Shown piece after piece: positions 16,495 through 24,864 of a stretch of 64,000 nucleotides of DNA. The position numbers and the translations under genes are program-made. Origin of the DNA: VXLM01 sp965242665 (GTDB lineage: Bacteria; Chloroflexota; Dehalococcoidia; Lucifugimonadales; VXLM01); assembly GCA_965242665.1 (NCBI GenBank), contig OZ251484.1, positions 2,790,001-2,854,000 on the forward strand, written 5' to 3'. The stretch's first letter is position 1, and every line of letters starts with the position of its first letter. The notes beneath the pieces are model-generated. The model did no database searches, had not been told where the DNA came from, and worked only from the letters and a program-made list of their open reading frames with translations.

Positions 16495-17868
16495 ATGGAT
16501 CGAATAAAGAAGACAGTGTATAAGCCCTCTGAGACGCCGATAGCGCATATCTTGCGTCCGGTGCAGCGGTTCATGCATGAGGAAGCCTCGAGCGGCATCG
16601 TGCTGTTCTTGGCGGCCGTGGCCGCTTTGGCCGTGGCGAATTCGCCGTGGCGCGAGGCTTACTACGATGTCCTGCATACGCACCTCAAGGTTGGGTTGGG
16701 GCAGTGGTCGCTGGATCATACTCTGCACTTCTGGTTGAACGAAGCCTTGATGGCGGTGTTCTTCTTCGTGGTCGGCCTGGAGATCAAGCGCGCGGTCATG
16801 GTTGGGGAGCTGCGTTCTCCGCGGACGGCGGCGCTGCCCCTAATCGCTGCGTTGGGGGGCATGGTAGTGCCGGCGGCGATCTATTTCGCGTTCAACGCAA
16901 GCGGGGACGGCACGCGCGGGTGGGGGATCCCGATGGCGACGGACATCGCCTTCAGCCTGGGCGTGCTTTCGCTGCTGCGGACGCGGGCGCCCCTGCCCCT
17001 GAAGATATTCTTGACGGCGTTTGCGATCATCGACGACATCGGAGCGGTGCTGGTAATCGCGGTGTTCTACACGAGCCAGATCGTGTGGGGAGATTTGGCG
17101 ATCGCAGCCGGGTTCTTGGTACTGCTGATCGCGTCGAATCTGTCGGGCGTGCGGCATCCGCTGATCTATGGCGTGTTGGGCACATGCGTATGGTGGGCGT
17201 TCTTGGAGTCGGGGGTTCACGCGACGGTTGCAGGAGTGTTGGTGGCCGCGACGATACCCATTCGGGTGCGGGTGGATTCGGAGAGCTTCGTTACTCGGGG
17301 CCGTGGGCTGCTGACGATGTTCGAGCGGTCTGGGGATCGGGGGAACGAGGTGCAGCCGACGAGCGACCAGCGGGCGGTTCTGCACGAATTGGAGCATGCT
17401 GTGCAGGATATAACGTCGCCGCTGCAGCGGTTCGAGAGTGCGTTGCATCCGTGGGTGGCGTTCGTAATCATGCCGTTGTTCGCGTTATCGAACGCCGGCG
17501 TGCGCCTCGAGGGCGATTTTCTTGGAGCCCTGACGCATCCCGTTACCCTGGGAGTGCTGCTCGGGTTGGTGGTGGGGAAGCAGGTTGGCGTGACGTTGTT
17601 TTCGTGGGTTGCCATTCGCCTAGGCTTTGCCGCGCTGCCGCAGGGGGTGACATGGTGGCAGTTCTACGGCGTAGCATTGATCGGCGGGATCGGGTTTACG
17701 ATGTCGTTGTTCATCACAGAGTTGGCGTTCCCTGGAGAGATGGCGGCCGCGAACGCAGAGGCCGCCAAGATCGGGGTGTTGATTGGTTCGGCGATCGCTG
17801 GCGGTCTAGGGTTCGCGGTGTTGTTCCGGACCGGGCCTAGCGCCCAGCCGGATGCGATGGAGAGGTGA
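16495..17868 (+). CDS. nhaA: Na+/H+ antiporter NhaA
   Basis: A 457-residue inner-membrane antiporter that exchanges internal Na+ for external H+. The paired ion-binding aspartates are D180 and D181 in AIIDDIGAVLVIA. PMATDIAFSLGVLSLL precedes them, and MPLFALSNAGV lies in the second half. The N-terminus (FMHEEASSGIVLFLAAVAAL) is canonical. It is somewhat longer than the E. coli protein (388 residues) because of a loop of about 60 residues around 260-310. A sodium antiporter fits a marine or saline habitat. It ends 12 bases before a repeat element. Confidence 0.95.
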   Translation: MDRIKKTVYKPSETPIAHILRPVQRFMHEEASSGIVLFLAAVAALAVANSPWREAYYDVLHTHLKVGLGQWSLDHTLHFWLNEALMAVFFFVVGLEIKRAVMVGELRSPRTAALPLIAALGGMVVPAAIYFAFNASGDGTRGWGIPMATDIAFSLGVLSLLRTRAPLPLKIFLTAFAIIDDIGAVLVIAVFYTSQIVWGDLAIAAGFLVLLIASNLSGVRHPLIYGVLGTCVWWAFLESGVHATVAGVLVAATIPIRVRVDSESFVTRGRGLLTMFERSGDRGNEVQPTSDQRAVLHELEHAVQDITSPLQRFESALHPWVAFVIMPLFALSNAGVRLEGDFLGALTHPVTLGVLLGLVVGKQVGVTLFSWVAIRLGFAALPQGVTWWQFYGVALIGGIGFTMSLFITELAFPGEMAAANAEAAKIGVLIGSAIAGGLGFAVLFRTGPSAQPDAMER

Positions 17869-17879
17869 GGAATTTTCTT

Positions 17880-18303
17880 ACCGTTTACCTTTTGCGGTAT
17901 GGATTGCGATCGGGCCGCAACAGGTTGGACTCTCCGTCATTCCCGTCGGGTCTCGTCATTCCCGTCGGGTCTCGTCATTCCCGTCGGGTCTCGTCATTCC
18001 CGCCGGGGTCTCGTCATTCCCGCCGGGGTCTCGTCATTCCCGCCGGGGTCTCGTCATTCCCACCGAGTCTCGTCATTCCCACCGAGTCTCGTCATTCCCA
18101 CCGAGTCTCGTCATTCCCACCGAGTCTCGTCATTCCCACCGAGCCTCGTCATTCCCACCGAGCCTCGTCATTCCCACCGAGCCTCGTCATTCCCACCGGG
18201 TCTCGTCATTCCCGCGTAGGCGGGAATCTCCCGTTGCGCGATTGGACGCACCGCTTGGAGAGCTGCCGCCCCCCAGCCGTCATGCCCCTAACGTAAACGG
18301 AAT
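17880..18303 (+). mobile_element. Non-coding inverted-repeat element with 14-unit tandem array
   Basis: The ends are CCGTTTACCTTTTGCGGTAT and its imperfect reverse complement ATGCCCCTAACGTAAACGG. Inside, starting at 17936, 14 contiguous 19-20-base units of GTCATTCCCGTCGGGTCTC type form blocks: three with GTCGGGTC, three with GCCGGGGTC, four with ACCGAGTC, three with ACCGAGCC and one with ACCGGGTC. They end in a complete palindrome at 18205-18228. The flanks (GGATTGCG...GGTTGGAC on the left; GTTGCGCGATTGGACGCACCG and CAGCCGTCATG on the right) match the elements at 20387 and 35008. There are no spacers, so it is not CRISPR. Confidence 0.85.
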
Positions 18304-18379
18304 TTTTAGAGGCTGCGGCTCGGGAAGTTCCTCTAGGTCGCATTGACGGGAGCCTAGGCGGTTGCCCTCAAGGGTTCCC

Positions 18380-18823
18380 CTATTGCAGCTCGTATTCGCT
18401 GAGGCTATAGCGGGGTCGAGGAAAGCCGCCTCTGGCGTCCATTCGGAAGTGCTTGGCCGCCGTCTCAGGTGATTCGAGGCGGTCAAGGAGGTCCGGGAGC
18501 ATGTGTGCGATGACGGCGAGTTGTTCACGTGCGGACATACGCGCTTGCGGACGGTATATCCAGAGGGTGCGGACGCCCTGCGCGAGGATGGCTTTTGCGG
18601 TTTCGCGTTTCGGCTTGTCGTCGGCGTAGACCCAGAGAGCGTTGCTGGCACCGGCCCACTCGATGATTTCGCGGTCGGAGACGTTTGGACGGTTGTCGAA
18701 GACGTTGCGCGCGCTGGTGGCATTGTATCCGACGAGGCTGAGTGCGTCTGCGACGTAGGGCGACAGCGAGTCGTCGAGGAGGATGATGGTGTCTTCAGGC
18801 GGCGATCCTATTCTCCCAAGCAA
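18380..18823 (-). CDS. PIN-like toxin domain protein (DUF5615/VapC45-like)
   Basis: The core begins IILLDDSLSPYVADAL, the first acidic strand of small PIN-like nucleases paired with DUF433 antitoxins. SDREIIEWAG and LWVYADDKPKRE supply the later acidic positions. Such proteins are predicted RNases in toxin-antitoxin pairs. The start is uncertain: a TTG at 18823 gives a 28-base overlap with the antitoxin gene, while an ATG at 18895 would add 24 residues and overlap by about 100 bases. The domain begins soon after the TTG. The two genes are translationally linked. Confidence 0.65.
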   Translation of the reverse strand: MLGRIGSPPEDTIILLDDSLSPYVADALSLVGYNATSARNVFDNRPNVSDREIIEWAGASNALWVYADDKPKRETAKAILAQGVRTLWIYRPQARMSAREQLAVIAHMLPDLLDRLESPETAAKHFRMDARGGFPRPRYSLSEYELQ

Positions 18824-19490
18824 TGGCGGCTCGAACCTCCTCTTCCGATAGACGGTAAGAATCGGCGACCCATCTCGGGTGGTCGCCTGCTTCAATCATA
18901 CCCCAAATCGCGCGTGTGGGCACCCTCGTGCCTTTGACGCATGGGGAACCGAATTGAATGGTTGGGTCGAGGAGGATTCCGTCGAATGGCTCCCAGGTGG
19001 CTGCGAGACGGTTTTGGAATGTGAGCCCATGTACAGGGACGAGGTATTCGCGGAGGAGTTCCATGGCGAGTTGGCCATACTTGCTGGCGGCGATGAGTCG
19101 CTCGTGGAGCTCGACGAAGATGCCCGATCCTTCGGTCCAGACGATTTCGGTGGCGAACGGCCGCGCAGCGCCGGTCTTCTGGCGGAGCCAGTCTTCGGCG
19201 GCGTAGATGGCGCGGAAGTGGACGTTTGCGGCGCGGAGAGCTGCGATGACGCGGAGCGAGACGAGGTCTTCGAACGTGATGATGATTTGCTTTGCGGGAA
19301 TGCGCGCGAGGGATGGACTGGCGACGCCGCGCCGGATCCAACGGATGAGCTTTTGCGAGTCCACGCGGTAGATCTCGTGGGCAAGCCGTGATCCGTAGAT
19401 GTATCTGGCTGCCTGGGAGACTTCGTAGACGCCTGCGAATTGAGAGTCTGGAGGCGGCCCAGCTGCGAAGAGGGGAAGTTGATTCGTCAT
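18795..19490 (-). CDS. DUF433-containing antitoxin
   Basis: A 231-residue protein. The C-terminal 60 residues form the DUF433 winged-helix segment (GSPCVKGTRVPTRAIW and a later LSEEEVRAAIAW). The N-terminal YEVSQAARYIYGS and LIRWIRRG resemble a MerR-like helix-turn-helix. It probably binds DNA and neutralises the PIN-like partner. The ATG at 19490 (MTNQLPLF) is preferred over a longer frame whose first 34 residues lack protein character. A TTGTACTACAA palindrome lies about 50 bases upstream and may serve autoregulation. Confidence 0.7.
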   Translation of the reverse strand: MTNQLPLFAAGPPPDSQFAGVYEVSQAARYIYGSRLAHEIYRVDSQKLIRWIRRGVASPSLARIPAKQIIITFEDLVSLRVIAALRAANVHFRAIYAAEDWLRQKTGAARPFATEIVWTEGSGIFVELHERLIAASKYGQLAMELLREYLVPVHGLTFQNRLAATWEPFDGILLDPTIQFGSPCVKGTRVPTRAIWGMIEAGDHPRWVADSYRLSEEEVRAAIAWENRIAA

Positions 19491-19537
19491 GGGAATTCGG
19501 TGACCTGATATGTGGGATTTCGGGTTCGTGTATCTTG

Positions 19538-19548
19538 TTGTACTACAA
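19538..19548. promoter_or_regulatory. Palindromic site upstream of the DUF433/PIN-like pair
   Basis: TTGTACTACAA is a perfect palindrome around a central base, positioned where an autoregulating antitoxin would bind. Function is inferred from position only. Confidence 0.25.
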
Positions 19549-19628
19549 GAGAGATGGGCGCGCAAGGCATCTGGAGCGCATGGCTCGGGCAATTGGAGAC
19601 CGGGGCGCGTCCCGCGCGGAGTGGGGGA

Positions 19629-20318
19629 CTATCCGCTCTGCGCGGTAGGAGGCGCCGGAAAGTTGCCTCGCCTGATGAATCCAATGCCAAGGATCGCGCT
19701 CCAAATGACCCAGGGGAAGTAGCAGAGCCTGGCTATGCTGACCATGGTTTCTAGCTGGCTGGGCACGGATATTCCCATGATGAGGGATGCAAGCGAGAGG
19801 ACGGATATTGCGGCTATGACGAGAGCGGCGACCTTGTGGAAGCCGAGGGGGTCTCTGGTGGAGAGTCCAAGGCTGAATGAGAGGAAGCCGAGTGAAGCCG
19901 TGATGCCGGATATCCTAGTGATGCCGATCATTACGTCGTAGGTTTCCCTATCATCGCCGATCTCGGTGTCGGTGAGGACGATGATGAGCCCTCGGACGAA
20001 GACCCATCCGAATGTGGCGAGGGTCATGCAGAGGATGCCGAATCTCGATAGGGCGTCTCCGATGCTCTCGTCATGGATGGCCTGCTGGATGCTCGAAAGT
20101 CCGTAGAGCATGATGAGGAGTCCGAGGGGAACCATGAGGGCCGAGATGCGTGAGATGGCTGGGTTGGATGCGTAGGCCATGATGGAGCCCACGGCGTCGG
20201 TGCTGTCGGCAGGATCGATGAGGATGCCGCCGGGCTCGATGAGGAAGCTTGCGAGGGCAAGCACGGGGCCGACGATGAGAGCGAGGGCGCCTATCTTGTT
20301 TATGGAGAGAGTCTTCAT
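19629..20318 (-). CDS. Multi-pass membrane protein, DUF4386-like
   Basis: A 229-residue protein with about six hydrophobic helices (starting IGALALIVGPVLALASFLI). The hydrophobicity pattern and N-terminus resemble DUF4386-type membrane proteins of unknown function. AGGAGC precedes the ATG by several bases. It stands alone between the toxin-antitoxin pair and a repeat element. No transport motif is recognisable. Confidence 0.6.
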   Translation of the reverse strand: MKTLSINKIGALALIVGPVLALASFLIEPGGILIDPADSTDAVGSIMAYASNPAISRISALMVPLGLLIMLYGLSSIQQAIHDESIGDALSRFGILCMTLATFGWVFVRGLIIVLTDTEIGDDRETYDVMIGITRISGITASLGFLSFSLGLSTRDPLGFHKVAALVIAAISVLSLASLIMGISVPSQLETMVSIARLCYFPWVIWSAILGIGFIRRGNFPAPPTAQSG

Positions 20319-20386
20319 AGCTGCTCCTCGGGGCGTGTTTGGTTCCGTTTGGCCTATTGCGGGACAAGCATCTCTAGGGGGGCCTT

Positions 20387-20644
20387 ACCGTTTACTTTTG
20401 CGGCATGGATTGCGAACCGGGCCGCAAAAGGTTGGACCCTCCGTCATTCCCGCCGGGTCTCGTCATTCCCGCCGGGTCTCGTCATTCCCGTACCCTCCCA
20501 CGTCATTCCCGCACCCTCCCACGTCATTCCCGCACCCTCCCACGTCATTCCCGCGTAGGCGGGAATCTCCCGTTGCGCGATTGGACGCACCGCTTTGGAG
20601 AGTTGCCGCCCCCCAGCCGTCATACCGCAAGAGTAAACGGAACC
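20387..20644 (+). mobile_element. Non-coding inverted-repeat element, medium copy
   Basis: The element is bounded by CCGTTTACTTTTGCGGCAT (left) and ATACCGCAAGAGTAAACGG followed by AACC (right). The body matches the other non-coding copies and contains five or six GTCATTCCCG units ending in a complete palindrome at 20544-20567. A second fragment with a related end, GGTTCCGTTTGGCC, lies just upstream at 20341. Confidence 0.85.
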
Positions 20645-20728
20645 TATGGAGTTGTGCACTGTACGCCGTTTCTTTGGTGGGGTAGGATAGCATACGCTTG
20701 GGCCGGTTGCGTAGATGCCGCTGCCGCG

Positions 20729-21159
20729 GGTTCCGTTTACTTTTGCGGCAGCACAGAACAAGAAGGGGGTTCGGAGACATGGCAAATCAGGCAGATATGA
20801 ACCAGGAGGTTCGGGAGAGAGGTGCACTGATTGTCCGGAGGCATCTGAGGAAGGTCGTCGATCCAAGTCGTCTGGTGCTGATGTTGGAAGAGAAGGAAGA
20901 GGGTAAGTCCGGGTACCCTAGGTGGCACCTGTACCTCGATGGGAATCAGGGCAAGGGGGTATGCTACGTCTCCGGTTACGGGAAAGGGGACAACATCGTC
21001 TCGTTCCACGTAGCGGGCAAGGGAAAGTATCGTCCCTACGACACGTTCCGCGAAGCCGAGCGTGATGACGAGTTCAAGGCGGAGCTTGTGAACAGGGTGA
21101 AGACGCTCATCGGAGCCGGTGGCGGGGAATAAGTGGATATGCAAAAGTAAACGGAATCC
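20729..21159. mobile_element. Inverted-repeat element carrying a small gene
   Basis: The left end GGTTCCGTTTACTTTTGCGG (20729-20748) and the right end GCAAAAGTAAACGGAATCC (21141-21159) are inverted copies. The interval holds one gene of 117 codons and nothing else. It lies 84 bases from the preceding non-coding element. Confidence 0.65.
20779..21132 (+). CDS. Small hypothetical protein carried by an inverted-repeat element
   Basis: A 117-residue soluble protein of unrecognised family. The N-terminal third is helical and charged; the centre has Gly-rich strands (WHLYLDGNQGKGVCYVSGYG) and the C-terminus another helix. The ATG at 20779 has GGAG close upstream and an AGAAGGGGG run at a better distance. 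It fills an element whose ends match those around the CoiA-like gene, so it looks like cargo. No function can be assigned. Confidence 0.6.
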   Translation: MANQADMNQEVRERGALIVRRHLRKVVDPSRLVLMLEEKEEGKSGYPRWHLYLDGNQGKGVCYVSGYGKGDNIVSFHVAGKGKYRPYDTFREAERDDEFKAELVNRVKTLIGAGGGE

Positions 21160-21216
21160 TGCCGCGCGGGATATGGCCGCGGGCCGCGGAGGAGAATTCC
21201 GAGAGGGAGGTTCGTG

Positions 21217-22332
21217 ATGGTCATGGCGAAGGCTGCGTTGTTCGTGGAGCCGTATCGGTTCGAGATTGCGGAGCTCCCGCCTGTGCCTGTGGAGGCGGGC
21301 GGAATTCGGGTGCGGGTAACGTCTGGCGGGATCTGCGGCTCCGACCTGCACTTTTGGCGGGGAGAGATCAAGCCGTTCGTATCGGGGCCTGGCCCAGTAA
21401 TCCTAGGGCATGAGATGGCCGGCGTGGTGGAGGCCATGGCCTCGGACATTTCGACGGACTCGATGGGCCGCCGCCTGCGGGAGGGGGATCGGGTGGTGTT
21501 TCCGTACTTCTTTCCGTGCCGTCGGTGCTACAACTGCCTGCGGGGAGAGTTGAACCATTGCCCGAATCGGTTCCGGTTTCGATCGTCGGTGGATGAGTAT
21601 CCGTATGCGAACGGCGGCTTCTCGGAGTACTACTACCTTTATCCTGGCCACTACGTGTTCAAGACGCCCGAGGATCTTTCGGACGAGGCGGCGGCCGGGG
21701 CGAACTGCGCGGTGTCACAGGTAGTCGAAGGATGGAGGGTGGCGAATCTTCAGATGGGAGACAGTGCGGTGATTCAGGGCGCGGGGGGATTGGGGATCAA
21801 CGCGGCGGCTGCGGCGAAGGACCGCGGGGCGGCGCAAGTGATCGTGATCGACGGACAGTCGGGTCGTTTGGAGTTGGCGCGGAACTGCGGGGCGGATCAT
21901 ACGATCGATCTGAACGAGTACCGTACGCCCGAATCGCGGGTGGAGCGGGTGAAGGAGTTGACGGATGGACGAGGCGCGGACATGGTGATGGAGGTCGTAG
22001 GGTATCCGCAGGCAGTCACCGAGGGGTTGGAGATGGTGCGGCGCGGAGGAACGTATATCGAGATCGGGAATATATGGCCGAACAGCACGATTGCGCTGGA
22101 CGTTTCCCAAGTGCTTTGGGGTCAAGTGAAGATCGTGCCTGTGACGCATTATCACCCGCAGTCGCTGCCCGTTGCGCTGGATTTCTTGTCTCGAACGCGG
22201 GGCCGCTTCCCGTTGACGGATGTGATGTCGCACAGTTTCCCCATCGAGGACATCGGGAAGGCGTTCGAGCAGTGCGAGTGGTTGGGGAAGGAGGAGGGCA
22301 CAGCAATTACGCGGGCATTCATTCGACCGTAG
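21217..22332 (+). CDS. Zinc-dependent medium-chain alcohol dehydrogenase
   Basis: A 371-residue MDR-family oxidoreductase. Catalytic zinc ligands are in GICGSDLHF and LGHEMAGVVE. A structural zinc site is given by the four Cys of CRRCYNCLRGELNHC. The cofactor domain has the Rossmann glycine pattern GAGGLGINA and an acidic residue after the second strand (VIDGQSGR), which favours NAD+. Sugar- and polyol-oxidising members have this arrangement, but the substrate is open. GAGGGAGG lies six bases before the chosen ATG at 21217; a GTG one codon upstream is possible. Confidence 0.85.
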   Translation: MVMAKAALFVEPYRFEIAELPPVPVEAGGIRVRVTSGGICGSDLHFWRGEIKPFVSGPGPVILGHEMAGVVEAMASDISTDSMGRRLREGDRVVFPYFFPCRRCYNCLRGELNHCPNRFRFRSSVDEYPYANGGFSEYYYLYPGHYVFKTPEDLSDEAAAGANCAVSQVVEGWRVANLQMGDSAVIQGAGGLGINAAAAAKDRGAAQVIVIDGQSGRLELARNCGADHTIDLNEYRTPESRVERVKELTDGRGADMVMEVVGYPQAVTEGLEMVRRGGTYIEIGNIWPNSTIALDVSQVLWGQVKIVPVTHYHPQSLPVALDFLSRTRGRFPLTDVMSHSFPIEDIGKAFEQCEWLGKEEGTAITRAFIRP

Positions 22333-22347
22333 GAGGTGCGTTCTCCG

Positions 22348-24798
22348 ATGATGCAGCACATGGAATGGATTGTTCTGGGGGCTCCGTCGATGTATAGGAT
22401 CGGAGCGGCAGTCGTTTCGCTATCGGCGATTGCGGCAGTACTCGGCTGCGGGTGGCTTGGGGGAGAAGCAACGCCCACGCCTTCGAGTGCGGACGCGGCT
22501 ACGTACACGCCACTTCCGACATATACCCCTTTGCCAACGTACACCCCGCTTCCGACGCTGACGCCAACGCCAACGGATACCCCTACGCCGACAGCGACGA
22601 TGACGCCATTCCCAACGTACACCCCGCTTCCGACGTATACCCCCTTGCCGACGTACACGCCATTTCCGACGCTGACGCCAACGCCCACCGCGACGGCAAC
22701 CGCCACGCCAACGAGTACTCCTGCACCGACCGTCACGCCAACTCCACTGCCGACCGATACGCCAACACCTGCACCTCCCGCAACGCCTACCATCACACCG
22801 ACACCGCTTACAATACGAGGCTACCTCTGGCGATACGAGACGAGAGGAGTGGTAACTTCCTCTCCGGTGGTTGCAAACGGAGTCGTCTACGTTGGATCAG
22901 GCGATAACCACTTGTATGCGTTGGACGCTGACTCCGGCGAACTGCAGTGGCGATATAAGACAGGGTGGGGTGTGGGGTCATCTCCGGTGGTTGCAAACGG
23001 AGTCGTCTACGTTGGATCATCCGATAGCTACTTGTACGCGTTGGACGCAGCCTCCGGCGAACTGCAATGGCGATATAAGACAGGGCGGGGTGTATATTCC
23101 TCTCCGGTGGTTGTGGGCGGCGTCGTTTACTTCAGCGGCTCAGGCTACTTGCACGCGTTGGACGCAGCCTCCGGCAGGCTGCGATGGCGATACGGCTGGG
23201 CCGGGGGTTCCTCTCCGGTGGTTGTGGGCGGCGTCGTTTACTTCAGCGGCTCAGGCTACTTGCACGCGTTGGACGCAGCCTCCGGCAGGCTACGATGGCA
23301 ATACTACACGAGGTATATCGTGTTTTCCTCTCCGGTGGTTGTGGACGGCATCGTCTACGTTGGATCAGACAACTACTACGGCTTGGGATCAGACATCGCC
23401 TACTTGTACGCGGTGGATGCAAACTCCGGCAGGTTGCGATGGCAATACAAAGTGGGGGGCTTTGTGAAGTCATCTCCGGTGGTTGTGGACGGCGTTGTCT
23501 ACGTTGGCTCAGAAGATGGCTACTTGTACGCGGTGGGTGCAGCCTCCGGTAAGCGGCGATGGCGATACAAAACGGGGGGGAGTGTGATTTCCTCTCCGGA
23601 GGTTGTGGACGGCGTCGTCTACGTTGGCTCAGACGATGGCTACTTGTATGCGTTGGGCGCAGCCTCCGGCAAACTGCGATGGCGATATGAGACAGCGGGT
23701 AGGGTGCGGTCGTCTCCGGTGGTTGTGGACGGCGTCGTCTACTTCGGATCACGGGATGGTTACTTGTACGCGGTGGATGTTTCCGGAGGACCGACCCCGA
23801 CTGCACCGGCAGCACCTACGCCATTCACGATACTCTCCTACCTCTGGCGATACGAAACGGGGGGGAGTGTGATTTCCTCCCCGGAGGTTGTGGACGGCAT
23901 CGCCTACGTTGGATCAGAAGATAACTACTTGTACGCGTTGGCCGCAGGTTCCGGCGAACTGCGATGGCGATATGAGACGGGGGACTTTGTGTGGTCGTCT
24001 CCTGCGGTTGTGGACGGCGTCGTCTACGTTGGCTCAGACGATAGTTACTTGTACGCATTGGATGCAGGCTCCGGCGACCTGCGATGGCGATACAGGACAG
24101 CGGGTAAGGTATGGTCGTCTCCTGCGGTTGTGGACGGTGTCGTCTACGTTGGCTCAGACGATAGTTACTTGTACGCGTTGGCCGCAGGTTCCGGCGAACT
24201 GCTATGGCGATACAAGACAGTGGGTAGGGTGCGGTCATCTCCGGAGGTCGTGGATGGCGTCGTCTACATCGGCTCATACGGCTCCTTGTACGCGTTGGCC
24301 GCAGGTTCCGGCGAACTGCTATGGCGACACGGAATGGGAGGCGCGGTGGATTCCTCTCTGGAGGTTGTGGACGGTGTCGTCTACGTTGGCTCAGACGATA
24401 ACTACTTGTACGCGTTGGACGCCGGCTCCGGCGACCTGCGATGGCGATATGAGATGGGGGACTTTGTGCGGTCCTCTCCGGAGGTTGCGGACGGTGTCGT
24501 CTACGTGGGGTCAGACGATAGCTACTTGTATGCGTTGGACGCCGGCTCCGGCGACCTGCGGTGGCGATACGAAACGGACGGCTGGGTGTGGTCTTCTCCG
24601 GCGGTTGTGGACGGTGTCGTCTACGTCGGCTCACACGACGGCTGCTTGTACGCGTTGGATGCCGACTCCGGCGACCTGCGGTGGCGATACGAAACTGGGG
24701 ACTTTGTGGAGTCCTCTCCGGTGGTTGTGGACGGCATTGTCTACGTCGGCTCAGGCGATGGCTACTTATACGCGGTGGACGCTTCCGGGGGACGGTAG
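22348..24798 (+). CDS. Lipoprotein with Thr/Pro linker and two eight-bladed PQQ-like propellers
   Basis: The predicted protein has about 816 residues. It opens with a hydrophobic signal ending in the lipobox AVLGC, so it is likely lipidated and outside the membrane. About 120 residues of TPLPTYTPLPT-type linker follow. Then come 16 repeats of about 40 residues with the pattern SSPVVVDGVVYVGS, LYALDAxSG, LRWRYETG, eight before and eight after a second Thr/Pro linker (GGPTPTAPAAPTP). Each set of eight should form one BamB-like propeller. None of the blades shows an enzyme motif, so a binding or scaffold role is likely. The ATG has AGGAGG about 11 bases upstream, overlapping the previous stop. 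Confidence 0.85.
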   Translation: MMQHMEWIVLGAPSMYRIGAAVVSLSAIAAVLGCGWLGGEATPTPSSADAATYTPLPTYTPLPTYTPLPTLTPTPTDTPTPTATMTPFPTYTPLPTYTPLPTYTPFPTLTPTPTATATATPTSTPAPTVTPTPLPTDTPTPAPPATPTITPTPLTIRGYLWRYETRGVVTSSPVVANGVVYVGSGDNHLYALDADSGELQWRYKTGWGVGSSPVVANGVVYVGSSDSYLYALDAASGELQWRYKTGRGVYSSPVVVGGVVYFSGSGYLHALDAASGRLRWRYGWAGGSSPVVVGGVVYFSGSGYLHALDAASGRLRWQYYTRYIVFSSPVVVDGIVYVGSDNYYGLGSDIAYLYAVDANSGRLRWQYKVGGFVKSSPVVVDGVVYVGSEDGYLYAVGAASGKRRWRYKTGGSVISSPEVVDGVVYVGSDDGYLYALGAASGKLRWRYETAGRVRSSPVVVDGVVYFGSRDGYLYAVDVSGGPTPTAPAAPTPFTILSYLWRYETGGSVISSPEVVDGIAYVGSEDNYLYALAAGSGELRWRYETGDFVWSSPAVVDGVVYVGSDDSYLYALDAGSGDLRWRYRTAGKVWSSPAVVDGVVYVGSDDSYLYALAAGSGELLWRYKTVGRVRSSPEVVDGVVYIGSYGSLYALAAGSGELLWRHGMGGAVDSSLEVVDGVVYVGSDDNYLYALDAGSGDLRWRYEMGDFVRSSPEVADGVVYVGSDDSYLYALDAGSGDLRWRYETDGWVWSSPAVVDGVVYVGSHDGCLYALDADSGDLRWRYETGDFVESSPVVVDGIVYVGSGDGYLYAVDASGGR

Positions 24799-24864
24799 AT
24801 GGCGGCGACACCGAGTTGGAAGTTGTTGGTTTTCTTGATGGTTGCGTGTTTGAAGGAGGGTTGA

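Noticed and set aside
17936..18228. Possible CRISPR array
   Set aside because: Units of 19-20 bases are directly adjacent with no spacers, and no cas genes are present.
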